This document shows positions 4,931 to 6,143 of a DNA stretch of 6,143 nt, in pieces; position 1 is the stretch's first letter, and every line of letters starts with the position of its first letter. Below the pieces are notes generated by a model, which was not told the origin of the DNA, ran no database searches, and saw nothing but the letters and a program-made list of their open reading frames with translations. The position numbers and the translations under genes are program-made. The DNA lies in assembly GCA_945889565.1 (NCBI GenBank), contig CAMDBZ010000109.1, forward strand, positions 1-6,143, written 5' to 3'. This DNA comes from Thermoflexus hugenholtzii JAD2 (GTDB taxonomy: Bacteria; Chloroflexota; Dehalococcoidia; UBA2979).

Positions 4931-5746
4931 TTAGAGCGCGAGCGGCTGGCAGTGGAGGCAGTAGTTCGTCTCGCTTCCGCCGCGGGTCTGGCCCGCGATC
5001 TCGTGGCCGCAGCGCGGGCAGGGCTGGCCCGCGCGGCGGTGGACGCGCAGGTGCGCGCGCCACTCGTTGTTCTCCTGGTAGAGGCGCTCGGCGACCTCCT
5101 GGGCGAGGATCGGGCGCGCCCAGTCCAGCGTCTCGCGCATCGCATGGTACAGGCGGCGCAGCTCGTCGACGCTCATGGTGGCGCGGCGGCGGTGGGGGTG
5201 GAGGCCGGCGGCCCACAGGATCTCGTCGGAGTAGGCGTTGCCGATACCGGCGAGCACCTTCTGGTTGGTGAGGATGCTCTTGATCTGGCCGGGGTGGCGG
5301 CGCAGGCGCGCGAGGAACGTCTCCTCGTCGAGGGCGAGCGCGTCGGGGCCGAGCTCGGCCATCTGGGGGATGGTCGCGAGCGCCTCGATGGGCACGAGGT
5401 ACCAGCGGCCCATGCGGCGCTGGTCCGAGTAGCGCAACTCGTGGCCGTCGGCGAAGGCGAGCACGAGGCCGGTGAGCGGGCGGCGGCGCTCGGCGGGCGC
5501 GGCCCAGTGGAAGCGGCCGGTGAGCATGGGGTTCACGACGAGCAGGCGCGCGTCGTCCGTGGCGAAGAGCAGGAACTTGCCGTGGCGGCGGATGCCGGTG
5601 AAGGCGTGCCCGACGAGCGTGGGGAGCGCGTCGGCGCCGGTGCGGACGAGCCACGGGACGCGTGCCTCGACCGTGGCGACGGGGTTGCCGGCGAGGCGCG
5701 GGGCGAGGAAGCCGGCGATCGCCTCGAGGTCTGGTATCTCAGGCAC
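4931..5746 (-). CDS. Fpg/Nei-family DNA glycosylase (formamidopyrimidine-DNA glycosylase type)
   Basis: This 271-residue protein has the usual length and domain order of bifunctional base-excision-repair glycosylases/AP lyases, which remove oxidised bases such as 8-oxoguanine or oxidised pyrimidines. GTG decodes as Met before P2-E3 (MPEIPDLEA), giving the N-terminal Pro nucleophile and catalytic Glu. K57 in RRHGKFLLF matches the conserved beta-domain lysine. M74 (NPMLTGRF) and DQRRMG (108-113) are the void-filling loop region. The H2TH domain is clear in NQKVLAGIGNAYSDEILW (161-178). A C4 zinc finger (C243, C246, C263, C266) closes the protein. Two contacts differ from E. coli Fpg: the wedge Phe of RRFG is M112, and the zinc-finger Arg (five residues before the third Cys) is S258. 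Fpg versus Nei specificity is therefore open, and I give no symbol. It starts 9 bp after pheA, without a visible ribosome binding site, so it is probably translationally coupled. Confidence 0.93.
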   Translation of the reverse strand: MPEIPDLEAIAGFLAPRLAGNPVATVEARVPWLVRTGADALPTLVGHAFTGIRRHGKFLLFATDDARLLVVNPMLTGRFHWAAPAERRRPLTGLVLAFADGHELRYSDQRRMGRWYLVPIEALATIPQMAELGPDALALDEETFLARLRRHPGQIKSILTNQKVLAGIGNAYSDEILWAAGLHPHRRRATMSVDELRRLYHAMRETLDWARPILAQEVAERLYQENNEWRAHLRVHRRAGQPCPRCGHEIAGQTRGGSETNYCLHCQPLAL

Positions 5747-5755
5747 CGCGAGCGC

Positions 5756-6143
5756 TCAAGCGCGGGGCCCGGTCCAGCGCGGGTAGGAGCCGAGCACGCG
5801 CAGCCACAGGGTGACCTCGCGCGCGGCGGCGATCGCGCCGGCGACGGGCTCGACGGCGTGGTGGCCCTGCAGGTCGAGCAGGAACACGTAGGTGCCGAGC
5901 GCGCGGCGCGTGGGGCGCGATTCGATGCGCGTGAGGTTGATGCCGCGGCTGGCGAACACGCCCAGCAGCTCGACGAGCGAGCCTGGGCGGTCGTGGTGCG
6001 TGGTGCAGGCGAGCGAGGTCTTGTCGTCGCCGGTGGGGGCGGCGTCTGTGGGGGCGAGCACGACGAAGCGCGTCTCGTTGCCGGGCTCGTCGGCGATGTC
6101 GTCTGCGTAGACGTGTGCGCCGTAGAGCTGGGCGGCGAGCGGG
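5756..6143 (-). CDS. pheA: Prephenate dehydratase, C-terminal part with ACT regulatory domain (5' truncated by window)
   Basis: The visible 128 residues are the end of prephenate dehydratase, which converts prephenate to phenylpyruvate in phenylalanine synthesis. The first part, AAQLYGAHVYADDIADEPGN followed by ETRFVVL, is the end of the catalytic domain, including the diagnostic TRF motif with its catalytic Thr. A linker leads to the ACT domain: SLACTTHHDRPGSLVELLGV, GINLTRIESRPTRRALGTYVF with the ESRP phenylalanine-binding motif, DLQGH, and the ending VLGSYPR. The second ligand motif, usually GALV/GALY, is GSLV here, so feedback inhibition by phenylalanine is probably retained. The gene runs off the right edge, so its start is not visible. 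It reads into the glycosylase gene 9 bp downstream. The symbol rests on clear family motifs; whether the upstream part is fused to chorismate mutase cannot be seen. Confidence 0.95.
   Translation of the reverse strand, partial: PLAAQLYGAHVYADDIADEPGNETRFVVLAPTDAAPTGDDKTSLACTTHHDRPGSLVELLGVFASRGINLTRIESRPTRRALGTYVFLLDLQGHHAVEPVAGAIAAAREVTLWLRVLGSYPRWTGPRA

Noticed and set aside
3601..5145. The VOC frame stays open on the minus strand far upstream, which would give a protein of over 500 residues.
   Set aside because: The upstream part is Arg/Ala/Pro-rich out-of-frame translation across the 236-residue gene and Fpg; the GTG at 4116 has GGAGG and the conserved VOC N-terminus.
4146..5654. The frame of the 236-residue gene is open upstream to 5654.
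   Set aside because: The extension is antisense-like, His/Arg/Pro-rich sequence overlapping the whole of Fpg; the ATG at 4856 with AGGGAG is the natural start.

Overview
This is an extremely GC-rich bacterial window with strongly GC-biased third codon positions, gaps between genes of 9 to 130 bp, and frequent GTG/TTG starts (four of the seven genes whose start is visible). The mix of genes would fit a GC-rich Chloroflexota lineage (Dehalococcoidia or Thermomicrobia-like) or possibly an actinobacterium: a stand-alone HNH protein of the VLNQNYEPL family, a CvpA protein, a bifurcated Fpg, and a surface protein ending in an LPxTG-like signal. No marker gene here settles the phylum, so this is an inference.

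Layout. Positions 1-264 (+) hold the C-terminus of a truncated gene that ends in a probable cell-surface anchoring signal. It converges, 24 bp apart, on a 429-residue MFS transporter (289-1578, -). An 85-bp divergent spacer then leads to a plus-strand group: a CvpA-family membrane protein (1664-2212), a stand-alone HNH-domain protein (2343-2888) and an unrecognised alanine-rich protein (2994-3584). The first two of these are each preceded by the same box, gCTAGACTGG, which looks like a promoter -10 region. The second half is a minus-strand group, read from right to left: the C-terminal part of prephenate dehydratase PheA with its ACT domain (5756-6143, cut by the window edge), an Fpg/Nei-family DNA glycosylase (4931-5746), an unrecognised 236-residue protein (4146-4856) and a VOC/glyoxalase-fold protein (3601-4116). 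The two groups converge with 16 bp between them.

How the genes work together. pheA and the glycosylase gene are 9 bp apart and probably cotranscribed, but phenylalanine synthesis and base-excision repair have no direct biochemical link, so this looks like a convenience operon. The other genes are individually recognisable or hypothetical and do not form an obvious pathway. I see no RNA gene, insertion sequence, CRISPR array, phage gene or recognisable defence cassette. The window is mostly ordinary chromosomal gene content. The points most worth a second look are the two unrecognised proteins, the unusual DNA-contact residues of the glycosylase, the non-canonical sorting signal, the shared promoter box and a hairpin that overlaps a start codon.
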